Part shown: positions 48,435 through 57,631 of the stretch, one piece after another
Numbering within the stretch: the first letter of the stretch is position 1
Layout of the letters: each line of letters opens with the position of its first letter
Assembly: GCA_013285655.1 (NCBI GenBank)
Contig: JABDHI010000005.1
Span: forward strand, 1-64,000
Length of the DNA stretch: 64,000 nucleotides
Source of the DNA: Bacteroidota bacterium
GTDB lineage: Bacteria; Bacteroidota; Bacteroidia; JABEUT01
Direction: 5' to 3'
Translations under genes and position numbers: made by a program
Notes under the pieces: model-generated
Database searches by the model: none
The model's input: the letters and a program-made list of their open reading frames with translations, nothing else
Told to the model about the DNA's origin: nothing

Positions 48435-51375
48435 AGGCGTCTTGCTCCTCTTTTACTTTAGGGTTAATACTTTCTAAAAGTTTCTTCATTACATTATCTG
48501 TAAATGCCATTGAATTATTTTCAAAATAATCGAATGCAAATTTCGGAGCATACTTTCTGGCAAAATCGTAGAGAAGCATAAGGTTCATATCACACTCCAG
48601 CAAATGCTTAGCAACGGGATTCAGGTAAATATCTAATTCTTTTAATATTATACCATCAGAAGTGCGTTTCTTTTTGCACCATTCAGAACTCCAAAAAGTT
48701 GATTTAGCAGTATTCACTTCATGTTGCCTGTATTGCACTACCGGAATGTCAATATTACATATGCCTTTCCCTCTAAGAATTGCATCTAATGCTATCCACC
48801 AATCGTGGTAAACAAATCCATCAGGCACCGGCAACGACCTTTGAATACATTCTCTGGTTATAAGTGTTGCACAACCAAGCATTGGATTCTCTTTTATATA
48901 ATTTTCTATGCTATATAATGATGTCTTATTTATTTCATATGCATCATGCATATATTGTGCAGGGTGGTATGCGCCACTATCATCTATAATTGTAAGCTGT
49001 CCCTGAACAATATCAAAATCATCTATCCGCTCTAATAATGTCTCAAGCTTATTTAACTCCCAAATATCGTCCTGATCACAAAGTGAAATATATTCTCCCT
49101 TTGCAACCTTAAGGCCATTTGAAAAATTACCTACCAGCCCTTTTTCACTTTTATTTGTAATTACGGTAATACCATATTGTTTACTGTATTTACTAAGAAT
49201 CTCCACAGTTTTATCCGTTGAATTATCGTCGCTTACAATTATCTCAAAGTTGCCATAGGTTTGAGAAACAAGACTTTCTAATTGCTGTTCAAGATACGCC
49301 TCGCCATTATAAGTAGCCACTACAATTGAAATAAGTGGCTTTTTTTTCATCCGTTTAGTCCTCTCCCTTATAATATTCTTTATTGGGTACGTATAGTTAC
49401 CAAGATAGTATTCTTTAATGTTATTCTTATAGTCCTCATCATTATAAACCCTTAAATCTAATTCTCGTAACGTATCATTAAAATCATTGTATATTTTTTC
49501 AGTATCAAGCTTCTTTATATCGGAAACAATTTTACCAAGCATATCAAAATAGCTATCATAAATATTCAAATAACCATCATATTCCTCATTAAAGAACATA
49601 TGATTCTTAACTGTAAATGATATTGCTCCAGATCGTATACTTTCCATAAAATACCCATCAATACCCTCCCCAAAAGTAATCATCCATTTTGCCCTGGTAA
49701 TTGTATCTAAGTATTCAGTATAACTCATGTTTTTAATTTCCACCAATTTATACTTTGGAAATTCATGTTTTAATAGTGATAGAACATCATCTTTAAAGGG
49801 ATTACCATCGGGGGAATAGGCAATAATGTTCTCCTTTTCCTTAAAAGGCCGATACTTATACTTAATTAAATTACTTGTACTAAAAAAATGAACTGGTATG
49901 TTATAACTCGATCTCAATTGCCTGGTACAATATCTTTTATGTGCGCAGGTCATTGTGGTTTGCCCAAGTAATTTCAAATAATCAACAATCTTTGGGCGGG
50001 GCATTACAAGCATATTCTGGTTCAGAATATTTAACTGCGTCTTCTTCAACCTCTTTAACCAGTTTGAATCAACCGCATTAATTTTTAACAGAAAATAGAA
50101 CACATAAATTTCTGGTATATGAACAATTATTTCCTCCAATTCAGTAAAATAGCTTCTTAACTGGTCAAACCTTAAAATATTAAAACCAGCATCGAATTTG
50201 GTATACTCAAAAAAGGTAGTGACTGAGGGCAAAGTAGCTACAACAATAACATGGTCCGATAATTCCTTTATACTACTAGTAACCCGGGCCATTGAGCAAA
50301 TTGACATAACGCCACCACCAATTATATCAACTTCAGGAACAAGGTATACAATGAGTTTTTTAGTGTGTTTGCTATATTTTGTACGAATGTACTCGTCTTG
50401 TTTCCTTTTATATTCATTATTTAAATCGTAATCAATTACATGGGGCTCATGATAAATACGATTTTGTTCATTCTTTCCATAAAGTTCATAATGTAATAAA
50501 GGATTACTTCCCAATGCCTCCGCATCCTTATTCAATAATAAATATTGAACCGTAGAAAATCTATCTGAAGGGTTATATAAATTTTTCCAGCCGTGGTGTA
50601 AATAGTGTTCTGCAGGGTCTTGATGAGGATCAAGGTTGTAGTTTTTCGAGTACCACTCCCCATCAAATAACTCTGATTTTGCAATAATTATTTCGTCAGT
50701 AGGCCTTGTTTTCTGGCCTAAATTGGCATTATTCGATAATTCTGTTCCTTGGGGCAGAGATTTCGGACTCCTGCCTTCATTGTGGCCGTGAGTTAGATAG
50801 TGATATAGGGGCTCTAAATTAGCCTGTTTTATATCAGGATATGATTCAAGATAATGGTTAACTTCAAATAATGAACTAGGGTTTCTTCCTTCCTTCCAAC
50901 CATGAGTTAAATAGTGATATAACGGCTCAATATTTGCTGCTATCAAATCAGGATTACATTCAAGATAATATGTTATATCGAATAATGGGTTGGGGTTCAA
51001 TCCTTTTCTCCAACCATAGGTTAAATAATGATATAACGGCTCAATATTAGCCAACTCAACTTCCGGATTAGATTCAAGATAATATTTCACATCAAACAGA
51101 GGATTAGGATTTCTCCTCTCTCTCCAACCATCAGTTAAGTAGTGCGAAAACGGCTCAATGTTTGCTTCTTTTACATCAGGATTAGCATCGAGATAATATT
51201 TAACATCAAATAACGGATTTGGGTTTCTTCCATTCTTCCACCCGTGCCCTAAATAATCTTCTATCGCCCCGATATGTGTGGCTTTACTTAAGCCATATGT
51301 ATTGAGATAATAATCAAAATCGAAATAATTAAAACCGTTAATAATAAAAGTATCTTTTTTAAATGAATGTGCCAT
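48415..51375 (-). CDS. Large glycosyltransferase: N-terminal 38-aa repeats, central GT-like region, C-terminal GT2 domain
   Basis: Repeats FDVKYYLESNPEVELANIEPLYHYLTYGWRKGLNPNPL; C-terminal ISIVVATYNGEAYLEQQLESLVSQTYGNFEIIVSDDNSTDKT, CDQDDIW. Confidence 0.87.
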   Translation of the reverse strand: MAHSFKKDTFIINGFNYFDFDYYLNTYGLSKATHIGAIEDYLGHGWKNGRNPNPLFDVKYYLDANPDVKEANIEPFSHYLTDGWRERRNPNPLFDVKYYLESNPEVELANIEPLYHYLTYGWRKGLNPNPLFDITYYLECNPDLIAANIEPLYHYLTHGWKEGRNPSSLFEVNHYLESYPDIKQANLEPLYHYLTHGHNEGRSPKSLPQGTELSNNANLGQKTRPTDEIIIAKSELFDGEWYSKNYNLDPHQDPAEHYLHHGWKNLYNPSDRFSTVQYLLLNKDAEALGSNPLLHYELYGKNEQNRIYHEPHVIDYDLNNEYKRKQDEYIRTKYSKHTKKLIVYLVPEVDIIGGGVMSICSMARVTSSIKELSDHVIVVATLPSVTTFFEYTKFDAGFNILRFDQLRSYFTELEEIIVHIPEIYVFYFLLKINAVDSNWLKRLKKTQLNILNQNMLVMPRPKIVDYLKLLGQTTMTCAHKRYCTRQLRSSYNIPVHFFSTSNLIKYKYRPFKEKENIIAYSPDGNPFKDDVLSLLKHEFPKYKLVEIKNMSYTEYLDTITRAKWMITFGEGIDGYFMESIRSGAISFTVKNHMFFNEEYDGYLNIYDSYFDMLGKIVSDIKKLDTEKIYNDFNDTLRELDLRVYNDEDYKNNIKEYYLGNYTYPIKNIIRERTKRMKKKPLISIVVATYNGEAYLEQQLESLVSQTYGNFEIIVSDDNSTDKTVEILSKYSKQYGITVITNKSEKGLVGNFSNGLKVAKGEYISLCDQDDIWELNKLETLLERIDDFDIVQGQLTIIDDSGAYHPAQYMHDAYEINKTSLYSIENYIKENPMLGCATLITRECIQRSLPVPDGFVYHDWWIALDAILRGKGICNIDIPVVQYRQHEVNTAKSTFWSSEWCKKKRTSDGIILKELDIYLNPVAKHLLECDMNLMLLYDFARKYAPKFAFDYFENNSMAFTDNVMKKLLESINPKVKEEQDAYEKEKQ
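50758..51324 (-). repeat. Five-copy, 114-bp-period in-frame repeat in the GT N-terminus
   Basis: Equivalent GW/GH-encoding positions fall near 51231, 51117, 51003, 50889 and 50775. Confidence 0.85.
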
Positions 51376-51465
51376 TTTTATTTTTTACTCAATTTACATT
51401 TGGGGATTGTCCGATATCATTATTTGTCAAAACATTTTGTATTGGAAATGCACCTATAATTTTAA

Positions 51466-53307
51466 TTATTTTTTTAATACTTTGTATTTCATAATTCCGA
51501 ATATCGAACGATTTTCATATGTATCCATATACCATTTAACAGAGTCTTCAAACTCGCGGTTTAATTCTTTCATTTTCAATAGTGCTTGTTCATTATTTAA
51601 AACATTCTCCGTTAGCTTACGTATTTCACGTTCATAATTGTTTTTATTTTCAACCAATTTATCTTCCAAATTACTACACTCTTTTGATATTTTACTTATC
51701 ACTTCATTTTTCAAAGAAATTTCAGATAATAACAACTCCTTAACCTTTGTTGATTGATCATTTAAGCTACTCATTACCCTGACTGCCTCAGAATGTGACT
51801 CCTTTTCAAAAGTGAGAGCATTCTCAATATCAAGTTTTTGCCCTCTTAATTGCTCAATCAATGATTGATTATCAAGAATATGTTTCTCTTTTTTAGAAAT
51901 ACTTTCCTCTAATGCTCTTGCTTCTATTGAGATTTTTAGCAATGATTGCTCTAACTTATCTTTTTCACTATTTAACTTACCTATTATTTCCTTATTAAAA
52001 CTAAGCTCGGTAAGCAATGCTGTATTATCTTGAATCAATTGCTTAATATGTGAACCAGATTCCATAGCAGCCTTCAAATTATTTTCCTTCTCACTGATGA
52101 GCATTCTATCCAAATGTTCAATTTTTAACCTCAATTGTAATGTTTCTGATTCGTATTTTAAAATACTTATATCCCGATCTGATAGATTCTTACCAAGAAC
52201 TTTAACCTCAGCAGATATCTTAGCAAATTCCTTTTCTATTGCTTCCTTGTCAATCGTGGCTTGGGCAATAAGATTATCCTTTTGGTTCAATTCCTTTTCC
52301 AAATGAATTTTGTTGCTACTTAATTCCTGAATTACTTGACCTTTAGTTTCCAAGCCATTTAGCAAGGCATTATTCTCGTTCTTTACATGGCCCAGTATCT
52401 CATTTAATGACGAAAGTTGCTCTTTCAAATTGTTTCTTTCACCAATAACACTATCCCGCTCATTTATAACATTATCTCTCTGTTTCTCAATTTCAGTCTT
52501 TTCAATATACTGTGCCGCTATAAATTGGTTCTTCTCATTTTCAATTTGCATCTTCTCATTTTGCAGGGCAACTATTAATTGATTTTTCTCGTTCTCAATT
52601 TGGTCATTTTGATTCTGAAGCCTATTTATTTCTTCTCTTAATGAATTGATTAAATTTTCATTATTTACAACTATACTGTTTTGTTTGTTACTCTCTTGTG
52701 TATTACCCTCATACTGTTTTTTATATTTAAATCGAACAAAATCCTTTTTATACAATTTATATATCCGGTCTTTTTGTTGTTCATTTAATACAAATCCTTC
52801 CTTTATACTATTATTAACCTTAGGAAGGGCGTTCTCGATATGATACAATTTCCTTAATTTATCAAAACCCTTGTTAATATTTTCAAACCGCAAAACATGA
52901 TCATACTTAATACCTTCAAAATAAAAGTGCATTGGGTAAAAATGATCAAAATATATATCTTCTTTATATTTATTATTATTCACAACTTCTTCTCTTAAGG
53001 CCAAAAAATCATCGAAACTGCCTGTTATAAGACTTGAAGCATGAGCATCATTTTTCATCCAAAAATAATCACTAACTACTCTATCGTATGGGTTGCGAAT
53101 TATAGTAAATTTTTTATATTCTGCCCAGGTTTTATTGCTTATATATTTCCCTTTCAATTGTTTTGGAAGCGCATGTTGAAGTATTGGGCTTGAAAATGTT
53201 ATTAGATTATCCGAAGTTTCAGCTAAATCTAATGCGCGCCATACTGATATACCTGCACATTTGGGTATATGTATAAATATCAATTTATATTTATCACTAA
53301 TAGGCAT
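51466..53307 (-). CDS. Sulfotransferase family 2-like domain fused to a long coiled coil and a C-terminal WYxxTYExRSxxGIxK motif
   Basis: IFIHIPKCAGISVWRAL (5'-PSB-like), TIIRNPYDRVVSDYFW; ~350 aa of heptad-rich E/K/N/L sequence; C-term SVKWYMDTYENRSIFGIMKYKVLKK. Confidence 0.82.
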   Translation of the reverse strand: MPISDKYKLIFIHIPKCAGISVWRALDLAETSDNLITFSSPILQHALPKQLKGKYISNKTWAEYKKFTIIRNPYDRVVSDYFWMKNDAHASSLITGSFDDFLALREEVVNNNKYKEDIYFDHFYPMHFYFEGIKYDHVLRFENINKGFDKLRKLYHIENALPKVNNSIKEGFVLNEQQKDRIYKLYKKDFVRFKYKKQYEGNTQESNKQNSIVVNNENLINSLREEINRLQNQNDQIENEKNQLIVALQNEKMQIENEKNQFIAAQYIEKTEIEKQRDNVINERDSVIGERNNLKEQLSSLNEILGHVKNENNALLNGLETKGQVIQELSSNKIHLEKELNQKDNLIAQATIDKEAIEKEFAKISAEVKVLGKNLSDRDISILKYESETLQLRLKIEHLDRMLISEKENNLKAAMESGSHIKQLIQDNTALLTELSFNKEIIGKLNSEKDKLEQSLLKISIEARALEESISKKEKHILDNQSLIEQLRGQKLDIENALTFEKESHSEAVRVMSSLNDQSTKVKELLLSEISLKNEVISKISKECSNLEDKLVENKNNYEREIRKLTENVLNNEQALLKMKELNREFEDSVKWYMDTYENRSIFGIMKYKVLKK

Positions 53308-53616
53308 CGTAGGGTACTTTGCTTTTCAACCGTAAATTAAAATTATAGCAGTACTTTCCTTTTTTTAATACTATCTAACAAATTACGTTGTATTTTTAAG
53401 GCAATTCAATTATGCCAATATTCTTGGCAAGAATCATACTTAAAACAACTTAATCCGTCAAAAATAGGCATAATCTTCCATACTACTAAGGTCATTTCAT
53501 CAATTTTGAAGCTTGTGCCATGTCCTTTTTCAATTTATTTGATTAAAAATAATAAATTTACTTTGGTTTTTAATTTTATCGGGCAATAAATGCTTAAAGC
53601 ATTATCTCCATTATAA

Positions 53617-55857
53617 ATGCAGAATACAGAAAACAATATAGGGAAGGACGAAATTTCAACTCTAAAAAATGAACTACAATGGTATAGGGCTACTTATGAA
53701 ACTCGTTCGCTGCTGGGTATCATAAAAGACAGACTCATTAGGGTTTTCAAGAAAAAAGCACCAGAAAAACCGATTCGAACCGATTCAAATAAAGGTATCC
53801 AATCATTTGAACGCCATAAATCAGATTACATATTTTTTTATCCAAAAAACAAGAAAGAAAAACTAATTGAGTTTCATAAAATCAAGCCATTTTTTTATAA
53901 AGGGAACGAAGAAATATGGAGTTCTTATACTAAAAAAGAGGTTGATATTGTTATCCCAATTTATAATGGGTTACACTTTTTAAAAATTCTTCTTCCTCAA
54001 ATATTTGAAAGAAGTGACATACCCTTCAGGCTCCTATTGATTAATGATTGCAGCCCGGATAAAGAAATCATTCCTTTTCTTGAATCCTTTAACAGTAAAA
54101 AAAATGTAATTATTATAAACAATGCAACTAATTTAGGATTTACCGGATCAGTAAATAAAGCCTTAAAAGAAACAAAAAATGACGTTGTTCTATTAAATAC
54201 TGATACCGAAGTACCCATTAACTGGCTATCACGGCTTTTTAATCCCATATTTACCGACCCTAAAGTTGCTACAGTTACTCCTTTCTCAAATTGTGCAACT
54301 ATAGCTAGCTTTCCCAATTATGACGACAATCCAATTTTCGAAAACCTTAATGTTCAGCAGCTGGATGATCTTTTTAAATCGTTTGTAAAGCCAGGAAGTA
54401 TTGAAATGCCAACAGGAGTTGGATTTTGTATGGCCATCAGTAAATCTGCCCTTGAATCTGTTGGCTTGCTGGATGAAGAAAACTTTCCTAAAGGCTATGG
54501 AGAAGAAGTTGATTGGTGTATGCGTGCAAAAAATAAAGGCTTAAAAAATGTATTCGTGCCCAACCTTTTTGTTTACCATAAACACGGAGGAAGTTTTGAT
54601 TCGGCAACTAAAAAAAGTTTATCTGCGTCTCATCAAAAAACCTTAGATAGTCTTTACCCTCAATTCCCAACTGAAGTAGCTGATTTTGTAGAACTATCTA
54701 TTCAAAACCATGTCAGGAATTTTTTGCTATTGCTAACCTGTTCTAAATTAGCAACACAAACGATTGTGTATTTTGACCACGAACTTGGTGGTGGGGCAAA
54801 TTTATATACAGATAATTTCATTTCAGATAATAAAGCAGATAAGCTTATAATATGCGTTTCTTTCATTCACCCGCACTCTAATACGAAGAAACAATACGCA
54901 ATTAGGTATTATTATAAGGAACATCATAACGCTATTCATATTAATAGCCTAAATGAGTTGGAAGATTTTTTTGAGTATTTACAAATTCACGAAGTAATTA
55001 TCGGAAGTCTTATAACACATGAGAACCTAAAAGATATTATCAATTCGATTAAGAAAATTATTGCATTCCAAAAATGCAAATCAAAATATTTGGTTCATGA
55101 TTACCATTCTATTTGCGCCAATTTCAATTTAATGTACCAAGGCGAAAAATTCTGCAATATTCCTGATTTTAAAACCTGCAGTACTTGTAAAATAAGAGAG
55201 GTAGTAGAACCAGTATTGATAAACAAGGATTTTGTAAGTGTACAAAACCATCGCGAAGTTTTGGGCGTATTTTTAGACAATGATATAGATAAGATAGTAT
55301 GCTTCTCTCCCAGCAGTAAAACATTGCTAATTAAAGCCTATCCCTTTTTAGATGATTTAAAAATTCAAATTGTACCACATAAGGTTAAAGAATACAGGCC
55401 AATTAATATTGGAGTAATAGGTAGTATTCATTCCAAAGCCAAGGGAGGCGAAATAGTTCACCACATCGCAAAAATTCTTGAAAAAGAAAGAAACCCACAT
55501 AATATTAGAATAATTGTTTTCGGTGAAGTTGGCGCCCAGTTCGATCATCATATGATTCAAAAAAGCGGAACTTATGATAGGCATTATTTGTATGATCTTA
55601 TTTTGAAAAATTACATAGATGTAATTCTCATTCCATCTATATGTTCTGAAACCTTTTCATATACCACAACTGAAGCTATAATGACGGGGCTCCCCTTATT
55701 CTGTTTCAACCTTGGTGGTCAAGCTGATCAGGTTAAAAACTATGCGAATGGCCATATAATTGAGGAATTAACACCTGAAGCAACTCTTAAAATTATAACT
55801 AATTATATTAACAATACCAGAAAGCAACCGAATAAAGCCTTAGCTGTAATTGAATAA
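53617..55857 (+). CDS. Glycosyltransferase: GT2 domain plus C-terminal GT4/GT1-like region
   Basis: VDIVIPIYNGLHFLKILLPQI, LLINDCSPD, LLNTDTEVPINWL; C-terminal IGVIGSIHSKAKGGEIVHHIAK...SETFSYTTTEAIMTGLPLFCF. Confidence 0.87.
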   Translation: MQNTENNIGKDEISTLKNELQWYRATYETRSLLGIIKDRLIRVFKKKAPEKPIRTDSNKGIQSFERHKSDYIFFYPKNKKEKLIEFHKIKPFFYKGNEEIWSSYTKKEVDIVIPIYNGLHFLKILLPQIFERSDIPFRLLLINDCSPDKEIIPFLESFNSKKNVIIINNATNLGFTGSVNKALKETKNDVVLLNTDTEVPINWLSRLFNPIFTDPKVATVTPFSNCATIASFPNYDDNPIFENLNVQQLDDLFKSFVKPGSIEMPTGVGFCMAISKSALESVGLLDEENFPKGYGEEVDWCMRAKNKGLKNVFVPNLFVYHKHGGSFDSATKKSLSASHQKTLDSLYPQFPTEVADFVELSIQNHVRNFLLLLTCSKLATQTIVYFDHELGGGANLYTDNFISDNKADKLIICVSFIHPHSNTKKQYAIRYYYKEHHNAIHINSLNELEDFFEYLQIHEVIIGSLITHENLKDIINSIKKIIAFQKCKSKYLVHDYHSICANFNLMYQGEKFCNIPDFKTCSTCKIREVVEPVLINKDFVSVQNHREVLGVFLDNDIDKIVCFSPSSKTLLIKAYPFLDDLKIQIVPHKVKEYRPINIGVIGSIHSKAKGGEIVHHIAKILEKERNPHNIRIIVFGEVGAQFDHHMIQKSGTYDRHYLYDLILKNYIDVILIPSICSETFSYTTTEAIMTGLPLFCFNLGGQADQVKNYANGHIIEELTPEATLKIITNYINNTRKQPNKALAVIE

Positions 55858-55879
55858 TGTTATGTTTCGCATTTACTGA

Positions 55880-56605
55880 ATGAGCAAAGTATTAGCCCTG
55901 ACCCATATATATTATAATCATTCATACAATATACTTAAACCACTGTTGTTAAATTTATCAGAATACGACACATGCTTTCTTTTTAGTATTAGCTTAGACT
56001 GTGTTGAGAGGAAAAAAATCACTCAATATATCTATACTGATTTCCCCAATTCCTTTATTATTGAAACACCAAATATTGGCAAGGATATTGGTGGAAAATT
56101 GGCTTTGTTGAATTTGGCATTGAAACTTAATCTACAGTCAGATTATATGGTTCTGCTGCATGACAAAGTAAGCCCCCAGGAGCTAAATGGTTTGGAATGG
56201 AGAGACAAACTCCTTAAAATAATTGACAAGGAAACCATAAAAACTATACTTAACTTATTTGAAACTAATACCTCAATAGGTATAATTGCAAGTGAAGAAA
56301 GCATTTCAGACGAATATTCTGCTGAGACAGGCAACTTTTCAACTGTTAATAATAAAATGCTACAAGAATCAATCTCACTATATAATATAAAAACAGATAA
56401 TTACAAATTTGTTGCTGGCACAATGTTTTGGACCCGTAATGCCTATATGAGTGATTTTTTCAAGCTCCATCCGCCTATTGAAATGAGAAAAAGACTTGAG
56501 CATGGCAACGTGCTTGATAATTTGAATGGAACATTTACCCACACAGTAGAAAGGTTATTTGGTTTAATTGCCGGAAATTATGGCTATAAAATACAAGGAG
56601 TATAA
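55880..56605 (+). CDS. RgpF-like (rhamnan synthesis protein F) family protein
   Basis: FIIETPNIGKDIGGKLALL, MVLLHDKVSP, FVAGTMFWTR...LEHGNVLDNLNGTFTHTVERLFGLI. Confidence 0.75.
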   Translation: MSKVLALTHIYYNHSYNILKPLLLNLSEYDTCFLFSISLDCVERKKITQYIYTDFPNSFIIETPNIGKDIGGKLALLNLALKLNLQSDYMVLLHDKVSPQELNGLEWRDKLLKIIDKETIKTILNLFETNTSIGIIASEESISDEYSAETGNFSTVNNKMLQESISLYNIKTDNYKFVAGTMFWTRNAYMSDFFKLHPPIEMRKRLEHGNVLDNLNGTFTHTVERLFGLIAGNYGYKIQGV

Positions 56606-56608
56606 CAT

Positions 56609-57535
56609 ATGTTTTTTACAATTATCCCGATAAAACCACTCCAGATTTATTCAGAACTTGACAATAAAGATATTCTCGTAAAGTCTGCATTTGCTATTAC
56701 ATTATCGCCTACGGAAATAAGCGAACAATCAGCATTCCTCTACGCACTAAAAAACAAACATTGTTTTCACATTGATCTTTCAGATTTTAGTTCTCAAAAC
56801 CAAGAACAAGTTGAACTGTTTTTCAAAAATCTGGCTCCATTATTTTTCAATACTTGTTATATTAAATTGGTACGGGAGCCATTAATATTAATAAGTATCG
56901 ACAATGATGAAATTAAGAACCCTATTACTTTATTATTCAACAAAATAATTTCTGAACAGGGATTTAACGGCATAAGTATCCTATTTATAAAAAAATCCCT
57001 ACCCGATAATTTTTCGGAATCAAATCCAAATGCGTATTACTCTAATAATCTTTCTATAACACAAAACAGTATTGACGCCAATAAAATGAAGCATTTACTC
57101 TTATCCGGAGCTTTGATCGGGAAATACTTATTTGTAAATGACAAAATAGAAACAATTGATACAATAAGGAATTTTGTCGACGACATACTTAACTCAAACG
57201 AGGATGTTGCTCAATTGCTGCAATTGCATTATAATTTATTAAAACGCAACACTTTTTTAGAAGAGCATTTTGTATTAGATAAACAACAACTTGAAAACAC
57301 TCAAGTAGCTCTGGGCTTAACAAAAGAGTCATTTAACCATGACCTTCAGTGGTACAAAAGCGAAACCAAAAAAATAAAGGATTGGAGTACAGAAGAAATT
57401 AGGAAAGTTAAAGAAGAAATCAGAAAAATTAATGAGTGGTATTATTTACAGTACGATATCTTACCTAAGTGGTATAAAAAATTAGGCAAGCTACTATTAC
57501 GTTTCACAAAACCCTCAAAAGGTGGGGAGAAATAA
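56609..57535 (+). CDS. Glycan-locus protein with a degenerate WbsX/GH99-like region and C-terminal amphipathic helices
   Basis: AFAITLSPTEISEQSAF... FFNTCYIKLVREPLILISIDND resembles WbsX-type segments; C-term LQWYKSETKKIKDW...WYKKLGKLLLRF. Confidence 0.45.
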   Translation: MFFTIIPIKPLQIYSELDNKDILVKSAFAITLSPTEISEQSAFLYALKNKHCFHIDLSDFSSQNQEQVELFFKNLAPLFFNTCYIKLVREPLILISIDNDEIKNPITLLFNKIISEQGFNGISILFIKKSLPDNFSESNPNAYYSNNLSITQNSIDANKMKHLLLSGALIGKYLFVNDKIETIDTIRNFVDDILNSNEDVAQLLQLHYNLLKRNTFLEEHFVLDKQQLENTQVALGLTKESFNHDLQWYKSETKKIKDWSTEEIRKVKEEIRKINEWYYLQYDILPKWYKKLGKLLLRFTKPSKGGEK

Positions 57536-57563
57536 TTTTCAATACACTTACAATGATTCAATT

Positions 57564-57589
57564 TTGCTAAATTGCTTGCTGTTTAGCAA
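57564..57589 (+). other. Inverted repeat TTGCTAAA-N10-TTTAGCAA in the longest gap of the GT/ABC operon
   Basis: 8-bp perfect inverted repeat between 57535 and 57632. Confidence 0.45.
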
Positions 57590-57631
57590 TTAATACAGAA
57601 TATGCCTAAACCAATTACTATTCAGTAATAT

